From Hyphomicrobiaceae bacterium (GTDB lineage Bacteria > Pseudomonadota > Alphaproteobacteria > Rhizobiales > Xanthobacteraceae): a DNA stretch of 64,000 bases. Positions 1-7,109 of this stretch are shown piece after piece. Under the pieces are notes generated by a model. The model saw only the letters and a list, made by a program, of their open reading frames with translations, had not been told where the DNA came from and searched no databases. Location: NCBI GenBank assembly GCA_021324465.1, contig JAJPJB010000048.1, forward strand, positions 1-64,000, read 5' to 3'. Every line of letters begins with the position of its first letter. The first letter of the stretch is position 1. The position numbers were made by a program, and so were the translations under genes.

Positions 1-130
1 CCTTCGACTCGTCGAACAACGCCATGACGGTGCACGCGTCAGCATCGTGCTTGGGCGGCCGACCGATGCGCGGCCAGGGCACCGGCTCGATGTAAAGATC
101 GTTGGGCAGAACGCCCAGGCTGGCGCGTAG
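1..130 (-). other. Coding-like fragment running off the window, no start codon
   Basis: The minus strand is open from about position 130 to 1 and reads as plausible coding sequence with a proline-rich stretch (PVPWPRIGRPPKHD). A TGA lies immediately upstream in the same frame and no start codon precedes the coherent part. It may be the 3' part of a gene that lost its 5' end, or a frameshifted gene. The family is not recognised. It lies next to the decayed higBA pair, which suggests a region undergoing gene loss. Confidence 0.3.
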
Positions 131-222
131 TCAAGAAATTCCGTCAGCATCGCTCGAAGCCTCCGGGACCGGAACGGCCGATTTCCACATCAGAGCATCT
201 TTCCTCTTCCCGGTAACAAAGA

Positions 223-529
223 TCACGCCGCAGTACCGAGCGGCGTCGCACGTTCGATCCGCTCGCGCTCGCGAGGACTGTTCATCGCCTCCCACAGATC
301 GCTGCGCCGCTGCACATTCAGCCAGAAGTCCGGACTGTTGCCAAACACGCGCGAGGATCAGCGCGGTCGCCGCCGTCACGGTCCGGCGGTTGTTGCACAG
401 CTCGTTGACGTGCTTGCGCTGAACGCCCATCGCCGCCGCCAGCGCGGCCTGGGTCAACCCCATCGGCTGCATGAACTCCTCGACCAGGATTTCGCCGACC
501 GTGGCCGGCTTGCGCTTCGTCGTCAGCAT
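223..529 (-). pseudogene. higA: HigA-type antitoxin, frameshifted
   Basis: This is an XRE-family antitoxin that would bind its toxin and the module promoter. The first ~55 residues are typical HigA: GEILVEEFMQPMGLTQ, then the helix-turn-helix with MGVQRKHVNELCNNRRT. After TALILAR the intact frame changes to unrelated sequence and reaches a stop only at 131. The neighbouring frame restores the family C-terminus (RVFGNSPDFWLNVQRRSDLW, then EAMNSPRERERIERATPLGTAA) and stops at 223-225. A net 1-2 base indel within a GCGCG run near 345-353 therefore separates the two halves. The 132-aa ORF of the track is the fused out-of-frame product. A sequencing error cannot be excluded. Confidence 0.8.
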
Positions 530-542
530 GGTTCGCCTCGCT

Positions 543-692
543 TCACCTGCAGCTGTGGTCGTCGAGATAGACGCCTTCCGCCTCGCCGCGGCTGCCGCGC
601 CATCGGAAGACCAGCCGCCACTGACTGTTGACGCGGATCGAGTGAACGAGCGGCTGCTTGATCTCTACGGTTAGCGTGCAGCCAATCTTCCG
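543..692 (-). pseudogene. higB: HigB-type toxin, C-terminal remnant
   Basis: The last ~49 codons of a minus-strand ORF match the C-terminus of HigB/RelE-fold mRNA interferases: HSIRVNSQWRLVFRW followed by an acidic stretch and VYLDDHS, corresponding to the family pattern SIRVNxQWRxxFRW...VxxxDYH. The usual N-terminal two thirds, including the GNRLExLKGDR block, are not found in any of the three upstream frames. The fragment ends 13 bases before higA, the normal toxin-antitoxin order. It is read as a degraded toxin paired with the broken antitoxin. The 111-aa track ORF is mostly unrelated 5' sequence. Confidence 0.65.
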
Positions 693-924
693 CCGGATCG
701 CGAATACGGGCAGTCGGCGCGAACCTCGTGTCTGCGTGAAGTAGCCAGGGTGATATTGCTCCATGCTGTGACGCCGAGAATGTCGCGCGCCGGTTCCGTG
801 GCAAAGGAGTGCAGGAACAGCAAATCCGCCCGCAGCAGTGCGCCACGCGTTATCAGTGGATTTCGCCGACTTTGACACAACTGATACGCGGCTTCCGGCT
901 ACGATTGAGTGATTCGCGGAGGCA

Positions 925-2529
925 GTGCAGTTGAATCAAGCCCAGCCGAAGTTCTCGTCGACGGATGAGCATGCCCGGCGGATCGCGCGTGCGATCGCCA
1001 AGGGCCGCTCGCCTCGATTCAGCGCCGACCTCGATCGGTACTGCGAAAGCTGCCCGGGCGAAATCTTTGCCGCTTTCAAGGGCGCAGCTCGGCACATGCC
1101 TCCGGCCGGCGAAGACGAGACGCTTGCCATCGGTTATCTGTTTTTGCTCCAGCGTCTGCTGGAACACCTGCGTTATCGCACCGATCGGGGCTATGCGGAC
1201 GCGGCCAAGCTGATCGCGGATTTTCAGGCCGAAGTCGTCGCGCAGGTCGAAGCGGGACAGGTCAATAAGCGCATGCTCGTCTTTGTGGGAAGGGCGCTCC
1301 ATCAATCGGATATCCCCGCATCGCCGCAGTTCGCCGCGGCGTCGGCCAAGCGCCCTGTCGATCAGAACGAAGGCGGACCGCTTCCGGCCAACGTCCACGC
1401 CGCTCTTGCCGACGTCCTCGAAGCCTGCGGCGGCGATCCGTTCATCGCCGCTGGGTCGCTCATTGAAATCGGTCATGCGTTACCGCCGGAGGCCCGCGGT
1501 ACTCTGGCGGGCGCCCTTGCGCTCGCCGACGGCGCCGAGACGCGCAGCGTCGCGGTTCTGTTCTTGCTGGATCCAGAGCCGGCTGTGCGTCGCGCGGTCG
1601 CGGGAGCGCTGGGCCAGGTCGCAACCTCGCTGACACCGATCGATGTCCGGCGGTTGATCGCGATACGCAATTGGCGGCCCGAGAACGAGCGCGCCGAAGT
1701 CGACGTGATCATCCACAGGGCACGGGCGGCCGGCATTGCTTGCGCGCAATGGGCGGCGGGCAGCATCGAGACGATTGTCGCGACCTGCATCGATGGGGCC
1801 ACAGCGCAAGGTTTCCTGCTGCTGTCGCCGGTTGGACGGAAATGGCGGATTTCCTCGCTTCTGACCAAAGGCGGGATTGCGGATGCCTGGATCGGCGAGC
1901 CCGAATCGCGCCGCCGCGTCGAGGCGAGCGTCGCTGATGCCGGAATGGAAGCCCCCAGGCTTGCCGCGTCGCGATCGTACCTTGACCGCGCCGTGGCGCA
2001 TCACCTGGCGCTCAGCACGGAGAAAGGTCGAGCGCCGCCGCCCGGCCTGCTCCAAATTGCTGAAACGATCGGCGGTGCCGACTGGCAACCTGCGCGCAAG
2101 CCCTTCAGTGAAACGCTCGCCGAGTTGGTTGCCGAGGTCCCGAGCGCGATGCGCGAGCCGGCGGCGCTCGCATCGGTGCTACGAGACAGCGGCGACTTGC
2201 CCGGTCTCGATGCCGTCGCCCAATCTTGGTTTGAGGACGACCCGGAGGTCGCACGAGCGGTAGAGAGCGCGCGTGGCCGTGGTCGCGAGAAGCTTGCCAC
2301 CTATCTCTTGCAGAGCGCCATAACACGACATCGCGACCGGTGGGCCGACGTTGTTTTGCGCACGGCCTTCTGGATGCGCGAAGCGCTGCCGCAGGCCGAT
2401 CTATGTTGGCGCGAGCTCGCGCTCGTCGCAAAGGCGCTCGCCGACGGACGGGATATGACGGAGATCGGATTGATGTGGGATATCGCATTGCGGACGATTG
2501 CCGTGCTTGAAGACGCCGGGCGAATGTAA
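925..2529 (+). CDS. Uncharacterised 534-aa protein, helical-repeat-like
   Basis: This is a long intact ORF with coding composition typical of the window and no recognised catalytic motif, signal peptide or membrane segment, so it is predicted cytoplasmic. It is rich in alanine, leucine and arginine helices. One segment (LLDPEPAVRRAVAGALGQVA, ~residues 212-231) has the rhythm of a HEAT repeat, so a helical scaffold is possible. The start is ambiguous: GTG at 925 lies only 2 bases after GGAGG, whereas TTG at 931 is 8 bases away and may be the true start. A small ORF follows after 6 bases and may once have been its partner. No function is assigned. Confidence 0.7.
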   Translation: MQLNQAQPKFSSTDEHARRIARAIAKGRSPRFSADLDRYCESCPGEIFAAFKGAARHMPPAGEDETLAIGYLFLLQRLLEHLRYRTDRGYADAAKLIADFQAEVVAQVEAGQVNKRMLVFVGRALHQSDIPASPQFAAASAKRPVDQNEGGPLPANVHAALADVLEACGGDPFIAAGSLIEIGHALPPEARGTLAGALALADGAETRSVAVLFLLDPEPAVRRAVAGALGQVATSLTPIDVRRLIAIRNWRPENERAEVDVIIHRARAAGIACAQWAAGSIETIVATCIDGATAQGFLLLSPVGRKWRISSLLTKGGIADAWIGEPESRRRVEASVADAGMEAPRLAASRSYLDRAVAHHLALSTEKGRAPPPGLLQIAETIGGADWQPARKPFSETLAELVAEVPSAMREPAALASVLRDSGDLPGLDAVAQSWFEDDPEVARAVESARGRGREKLATYLLQSAITRHRDRWADVVLRTAFWMREALPQADLCWRELALVAKALADGRDMTEIGLMWDIALRTIAVLEDAGRM

Positions 2530-2535
2530 GTCCTC

Positions 2536-2697
2536 ATGAGCGACGCAACACCAGTACTCGCCGCCGCCAGCGGACTCGGCGAACAGGTGGGTCTTGCGCC
2601 CGAACCCGAAGAGTATTTTCCGGAAACGTGGGTGGCGCTTTTCCGCAAGAAAATACGACAAGACAAAAAATCTGGAGCGTTTTCCAATTCCAGCTAA
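2536..2697 (+). CDS. Small 53-aa ORF, possibly truncated
   Basis: The ORF is too short for the supplied track. It begins with ATG 6 bases after the stop of the 534-aa gene. The N-terminal part (SDATPVLAAASGLGEQVGLA, then PEPEEYFPETWVALFRKKIR) looks like real protein. The last codons fall inside a palindromic repeat (2672-2713), which supplies the stop. The original gene may have been longer and cut short by the repeat. No family was recognised. Close spacing suggests co-transcription with the upstream gene. Confidence 0.4.
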   Translation: MSDATPVLAAASGLGEQVGLAPEPEEYFPETWVALFRKKIRQDKKSGAFSNSS

Positions 2698-2713
2698 TCG
2701 AAAAATGCTCCAG
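2672..2713. repeat. Palindromic intergenic repeat (hairpin)
   Basis: The arms CTGGAGCGTTTTC and GAAAAATGCTCCAG are near-perfect inverted complements around a short loop. Elements of this form (TCTGGAGCGTTTTCC...) are, from memory, dispersed in Bradyrhizobium-like genomes. It overlaps the 3' end of the small ORF and could also act as a transcript hairpin before the convergent gene at 2777-3340. Confidence 0.65.
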
Positions 2714-2776
2714 GCGTTTGCCGCGCGCCGGCATCAAAAACCGGTGCCGCTTCGTAGGTCGAAGGGATTGGAGTCC

Positions 2777-3340
2777 TCACCAGGGGTGCCCGCGCTGACT
2801 GTTGCGCATCCGATTTTCCGCGACGCGCGTGTAGGCCATGCCGCGCGCGGCAGTTTCACTCGATTCGTTATCGGGCGAGCCAAATGGCCGGACATTCGCA
2901 CGGCGGGCGTATCGCCGTTCGCCGAGCCCCAAGCTTCCGCCGACATATCGGAAGGCAATCGCGCCGCGCAGCGAGCGGTAGCGCGTGCGCACCGCGTTTC
3001 CATCGTTGCCCGACTCGACGAGCCATTGTCCATTGCTGTCCGGTCCTCCGCGGATCACACCCACATGGTGGGGCCACACTACAACGGCGCCGACGCGCGG
3101 ACCCCCGGCATTTGCGCCGACGCTCGCCCAATTGCGGGCCAAATTGAGTCTTGCATCGGCAATGCCGAAGACGTGGCGCATATACGCGCCGCACCAGGCT
3201 CTGCCATGCGCGGCGTAATGACGGCTGCCGTGCTGCCCATGCGTATGATGATGATGACGATCGGAATGTACCTGATGATGGGCGAAGGCTGGCGTGCTCA
3301 CAAGCGCGAGCATGGTGGTGGCTGCGAACAAACAACGCAT
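2777..3340 (-). CDS. Secreted CHAP/NlpC-like (TIGR02594-type) protein with His-rich N-terminus
   Basis: Residues 1-20 form a clear signal peptide ending in TPAFA, followed by a histidine-rich stretch (HHQVHSDRHHHHTHGQHG). The core from ~residue 47 (RAWCGAYMR, then LNLARNW, then VGAVVVWPHHVGVI) matches secreted NlpC/P60-CHAP-like proteins of rhizobia. C50 is the likely nucleophile and H91/H92 the likely general base. Such proteins are expected to act in the periplasm, perhaps on peptidoglycan peptides, but this subfamily is not well characterised. The His-rich segment may bind metal (inference). The gene is monocistronic and convergent with the small ORF upstream. Confidence 0.75.
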   Translation of the reverse strand: MRCLFAATTMLALVSTPAFAHHQVHSDRHHHHTHGQHGSRHYAAHGRAWCGAYMRHVFGIADARLNLARNWASVGANAGGPRVGAVVVWPHHVGVIRGGPDSNGQWLVESGNDGNAVRTRYRSLRGAIAFRYVGGSLGLGERRYARRANVRPFGSPDNESSETAARGMAYTRVAENRMRNSQRGHPW

Positions 3341-3948
3341 ACTGATCTCCTGATCTTAGGTTGGCTGGCCGACATACCGCTGGTCCCCGCGTGCACGGAG
3401 CAACAAACAACACACAGATGAGATCGTTCCGTCATTGCGGACAAAGCAACGACTCGCGATTGCGTCAGCGAGGAACTTATCTGTTTGTGCGAGCGCGACC
3501 GGCGCTGTTTATGGCTTTTTTTTGAACAACGCGCCCGCCAAATGCGTTTGTCGAAGCATCCCGATGCTTGCGCTTTGATTCAACCTTACTTACTGCATCG
3601 GACAGGTATGAAATTCGACGAGCACCGACCTGACGGCGGCGTCGCCAAGCCACCATGCCCCTCGGCCATAGCCTAGGGGCCGACACGTTCGAGCTCAATC
3701 ATCGACGTGATTATCCACACCCACGCCGCTGACAATGGCTGAGGCAATCTATTCGCGCCGGCGCCTCAGCATCGAAAATCGGTGAACGACGCCGGAATTG
3801 CGTTTTCAGTCATGTTGTGGAGCGCAGCCAGGCGTCTGCTTCGCAATTCGCGCGAGCGATGCTTGTGAAAACTCTGAACTATGTGGACGACTCTGAATCG
3901 TGATCAGGGATGCGATCACGGAAGGCAGAATTCGGAGTATGGATAAGC
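3341..3948. other. Non-coding stretch of about 600 bp
   Basis: Only short ORFs of unconvincing composition (for example 3485-3676 plus and 3477-3698 minus) are present. The stretch contains the upstream regions of the minus-strand CHAP-like gene and the plus-strand gene at 3949, a run of eight Ts near 3516 and the dyad at 3899-3920. No RNA gene was recognised. Confidence 0.5.
3899..3920. promoter_or_regulatory. Inverted repeat upstream of the HTH-membrane gene
   Basis: CGTGATC and GATCACG form a perfect 7-bp dyad separated by 8 bases, 28 bases before the ATG at 3949. It could be an operator, perhaps for the HTH-containing product itself. Chance occurrence is possible. Confidence 0.3.
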
Positions 3949-5022
3949 ATGCACGGGACGCTTCCAGTTTCCGAAGAGCAGGCGCTCGCGTCATTGCAGA
4001 CGCGTGCCGCCGCCGATATCGGCGTCGCGGCGCTGTCGCGCGAATGGGGGCGGAGCCGTGCGCGAGTCCGCAGCCGGCTCGATTCTTGGTGCAAGAGCGG
4101 ACAGCTGCCGCCGATACACCAGCGGCCAAGGGTGAGCCGCAAGCGGAGAGCGGCTAAAGGTGCCGTCGCGGCAGCCGTGGAACCGTCTATTCCTCGAATC
4201 GGTCGAAGCGATAATGTCGTCTCGGATCGTGCGCCTATCGCTTCGCATGCTTCCGCCGCGGGTGAGCCGATCGGTCCATTGCTGGGCGTCACTATCATTC
4301 TTGCGGTGGTAGGCATCGCGCTTGCCGGCGTCGGCATGGTTGAGACTACTGCCTTCGCGGCGAAAGCCGGAGGACTGCTGTTCGCAGCGCTCGCGCTGTG
4401 CGCGGATGCCGTGGTTTTGCTGATGCCGTCTTCTGCTGCGATGCTATGGCGGCGCCGCTCGCCGGCGGTCGTCGCGGCCGTCGTCCTATGGATCGTGGCA
4501 AGCGCGGTCACGATCGCCAACCTGTCCGGCTATATCGGCAGCAGCGACGATCAATTCCGCGCTGCGCGAGAAGGCGAATCGACTGCACGCGTGCTCACCC
4601 TGCAGCGGCTCGCGCAGCTGCGCCATGAACGCGATGCAATTACCGAGATGCGGCCGGTCGCCGCCTTGATTCTTGCCGTCAATCACGCGCGCGGCTGGAG
4701 AAAGGTGGCGCTTGGCGAAGCCTTGGCCGTCGCTCGGCGGCGCGATGCGCTTGATGCCGAATTGCCAACGGCGGTCTCAAGCATACCCGACCTGCCCAAG
4801 ATCACGACAGTCGATCCGTCGGCGAACGTGCTGTCGGACATAATCGGCGCGACTGTCAGCGAAAGCGGGCTGCGGCGGCTGCGACTCGCGGCTCTGCTGG
4901 CGTTGCCGTTGTGCGGCGGGTTCGTCCTGACCGTCGCTTTGAATCTGCTGCCGCGGCGCGGCCGGCGTAGCGAGCCAGCGTTGGAGCCAGGATCAAGTGG
5001 TGATGAGCGTCACCCGAAATAG
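3949..5022 (+). CDS. HTH-like N-terminus fused to a multi-spanning membrane region
   Basis: The start at 3949 (MHGTLPVSEEQ) is preferred over the track start at 3910. Residues ~8-55 look like a small DNA-binding or homeodomain-like helix-turn-helix (AALSREWGRSRARVRSRLDS), followed by a basic linker. Hydrophobic spans lie at roughly residues 113-135, 147-165, 180-200 and 320-340, with a charged helical segment (~205-310) between the third and fourth. This would place an HTH in the cytoplasm attached to the membrane. I do not recognise the family. The 3' end overlaps the convergent small gene by 13 bases. Confidence 0.6.
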   Translation: MHGTLPVSEEQALASLQTRAAADIGVAALSREWGRSRARVRSRLDSWCKSGQLPPIHQRPRVSRKRRAAKGAVAAAVEPSIPRIGRSDNVVSDRAPIASHASAAGEPIGPLLGVTIILAVVGIALAGVGMVETTAFAAKAGGLLFAALALCADAVVLLMPSSAAMLWRRRSPAVVAAVVLWIVASAVTIANLSGYIGSSDDQFRAAREGESTARVLTLQRLAQLRHERDAITEMRPVAALILAVNHARGWRKVALGEALAVARRRDALDAELPTAVSSIPDLPKITTVDPSANVLSDIIGATVSESGLRRLRLAALLALPLCGGFVLTVALNLLPRRGRRSEPALEPGSSGDERHPK

Positions 5023-5195
5023 ATCAGATAAATGACCAAGAACGCGATAATGATCGCTGCAAGTCCGAAGCCGAGCACAAAACGGACATTGTGTCCGACG
5101 ACGCCTTGCCGGGCACGCACAGCCGGCACGGCGGTTGTGCTCGCCTGATCAGCCTCCTTGTATTCGGGCGATCGCGTATCAGGACGAGCGTTCAT
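5010..5195 (-). CDS. Small single-pass membrane protein, 61 aa
   Basis: A short hydrophilic N-terminus (MNARPDTRSPEYKEADQAST) leads to one strong hydrophobic segment near the C-terminus (FVLGFGLAAIIIAFLVIYLI). Small C-tail-anchored proteins of this design are common hypothetical genes in Rhizobiales. Function is unknown. It is convergent with, and overlaps, the HTH-membrane gene by 13 bases. Confidence 0.6.
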   Translation of the reverse strand: MNARPDTRSPEYKEADQASTTAVPAVRARQGVVGHNVRFVLGFGLAAIIIAFLVIYLIYFG

Positions 5196-5315
5196 GTGGA
5201 AGACCTGGCGCTATCGCAACGTAAACGGAGATGATACGAATTCTGTTCCCCATAGCGCGATTCACTATGAGTTGTTCCGCAAATGCGCCGGCGCGGGACG
5301 GAGGGAACCGGAACA

Positions 5316-6137
5316 ATGGGCCTCTTCATCTGCACTGCATGCGGCACCCAGTATCCGGAGAGCCCGCAAGCTCCTGCCCGTTGCGTTATCTGCGAGGAGG
5401 AACGGCAATATGTTCCGCCGCGTGGGCAGACCTGGACCACACTTGAAGCGCTGCAGCAGGCCTACACCAACACGTTCCGCCAATACGAACGCGGCATTAT
5501 CGGCATCGGCTCAACGCCGGCGTTTGCGATCGGCCAGCGCGCTTTGCTCGTGTGCACGGACGACGGCAACGTTTTGTGGGACTGTGTTGCCACGCTCGAC
5601 GACGCCACAGTGACAATGATCGAAGGTCTCGGCGGCATTGATGCTATCGCTATCTCGCATCCGCATTTCTACACGACGATGGTGGAATGGGCGCATGCGT
5701 TCACGGCGCGCATCCACCTGCACGCGGCCGACAAGCAATGGATCATGCGAAACGACCCGGCAATCGAACTGTGGGAGGGCGAAACCCAGACACTATGGGA
5801 TGGCGTGACGCTGGTGCGCTGCGGCGGGCATTTTGAAGGCGGTACGGTGTTGCATTGGGCCGGCGGAGCAGGGGGGCGCGGCGTCATTTGCGCCGGCGAT
5901 ATCCTTACCGTGACGACCGATCGCAAATGGCTGTCCTTCATGCGCAGCTATCCGAATTTTATCCCGCTGTCGGCGCGAACGGTCGAGCATATCGGAACAG
6001 CGCTCAAGCCATTTTCGTTCGAGACGATTTATGGCCACTATTTCGATCGTGTTATCGCGCAGGACGCCAAATCCGTGCTGGAAAGATCGGTGCTGCGCTA
6101 CGTGGCGGCAGTCGAAGGCAGGCGAGGTTATGAATGA
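5316..6137 (+). CDS. MBL-fold hydrolase-like protein with N-terminal zinc knuckle
   Basis: The start at 5316 (MGLFICTACG) follows a GGAGG-type ribosome site and is preferred over 5283. Residues 6-26 carry CxxC...CxxC (CTAC, CVIC), a rubredoxin-like zinc knuckle. The remainder resembles a metallo-beta-lactamase fold with a later Asp (ICAGDILTV). The usual HxHxDH signature is replaced by HPHFYT, so the metal site looks incomplete or remodelled. It may be a hydrolase with altered metal chemistry or a non-enzymatic member. The next gene, an SDR, follows after 84 bases on the same strand. Confidence 0.75.
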   Translation: MGLFICTACGTQYPESPQAPARCVICEEERQYVPPRGQTWTTLEALQQAYTNTFRQYERGIIGIGSTPAFAIGQRALLVCTDDGNVLWDCVATLDDATVTMIEGLGGIDAIAISHPHFYTTMVEWAHAFTARIHLHAADKQWIMRNDPAIELWEGETQTLWDGVTLVRCGGHFEGGTVLHWAGGAGGRGVICAGDILTVTTDRKWLSFMRSYPNFIPLSARTVEHIGTALKPFSFETIYGHYFDRVIAQDAKSVLERSVLRYVAAVEGRRGYE

Positions 6138-6221
6138 GCGGCTTGCACGCGCTTCTTCCGTCGAGCACCGCGACGCCGCGCGCCGCATGGGGCTTGCATT
6201 TATCGGGATGCGGCCATACGC

Positions 6222-7043
6222 ATGGATGCTAAAGGCAAAGTGATATTGGTTACCGGGTCAACCGATGGCGTCGGCCGGCGGGTGGCTCAGTGCTTGGCTG
6301 AGCAGGGCGCTCACATTCTGATCCACGGTCGTGACCCTCACAGGGGTCGGCAACTCCTGGAACAGGTCGAGGCCGGCGGCCGCGGTTCTGCGGTCTTTCT
6401 GCCGGCGGATTTTTCCTCGCTCGCCGAGGTACGTCGCCTCGCCCAGATGGTGCGGCAACAATGCGATCATCTTGACGTGCTCATAAACAACGCGGGGATC
6501 GGCTCGGGCGGCTCTGCGGCGAAGCGAGAGATTAGTCAGGACGGCTACGAGTTGCGCTTCGCGGTGAACTATCTGGCCGGCTTTCTACTCACGCGCCTGC
6601 TTCTGGGTCTGCTGACGCGTGGCAAGGGTGCACGCATTGTGAACGTTTCTTCACTTGGCCAGCAGGCGATCGATTTTGACGACGTCATGTTGATCCGCAG
6701 CTACACGGGAGGGCGAGCCTATGCGCAAAGCAAGCTCGCCCAGATCATGTTCACGTTCGATCTTGCTCGCGAGTTCGATCCGGCCACGGTCACGGCAAAT
6801 TGCCTGCATCCAGCGACTTATATGGCGACCACCATGGTGCGACAAAGCGGGGTTACCCCGCTCAGCACCGTCGAGCAGGGCGCGGAAGCGATCCTCAATC
6901 TCGCCGTGTCATCGCAACTCGATCGCCATTCGGGCGAGTTCTACAACGGCCTCAGCCCGTCGCGCGCAAATCCACAAGCCTATGACGATGGCGCGCGTGA
7001 GCGGCTAAGGATGCTTAGCATGAAGCTGACTGGGCTCGCGTGA
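6222..7043 (+). CDS. Short-chain dehydrogenase/reductase (SDR)
   Basis: Classical NAD(P)-dependent SDR of 273 aa. The Rossmann motif TGSTDGVG is at residues 11-18, NNAG at 89-92, the catalytic serine in NVSS at ~143-144 and the YxxxK pair at Y167/K171 (YAQSK). It oxidises or reduces an alcohol/carbonyl substrate in the cytoplasm. The overall look (retinol-dehydrogenase-like, LHPATYMATTM) does not define a substrate. It lies 67 bases upstream of the cystathionine beta-synthase gene on the same strand and may be co-transcribed. Confidence 0.85.
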   Translation: MDAKGKVILVTGSTDGVGRRVAQCLAEQGAHILIHGRDPHRGRQLLEQVEAGGRGSAVFLPADFSSLAEVRRLAQMVRQQCDHLDVLINNAGIGSGGSAAKREISQDGYELRFAVNYLAGFLLTRLLLGLLTRGKGARIVNVSSLGQQAIDFDDVMLIRSYTGGRAYAQSKLAQIMFTFDLAREFDPATVTANCLHPATYMATTMVRQSGVTPLSTVEQGAEAILNLAVSSQLDRHSGEFYNGLSPSRANPQAYDDGARERLRMLSMKLTGLA

Positions 7044-7109
7044 CCGCAGAAAGTCACCCTCCGGACAGTCGCTTTGCCCATCGGTAGAGTGTTTTGGGTA
7101 TAGTATTTT

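Noticed and set aside
3233-3265. ATGATGATGATG microsatellite-like run
   Set aside because: It is the opposite strand of histidine codons in the His-rich region of the secreted CHAP-like gene, not an independent repeat.
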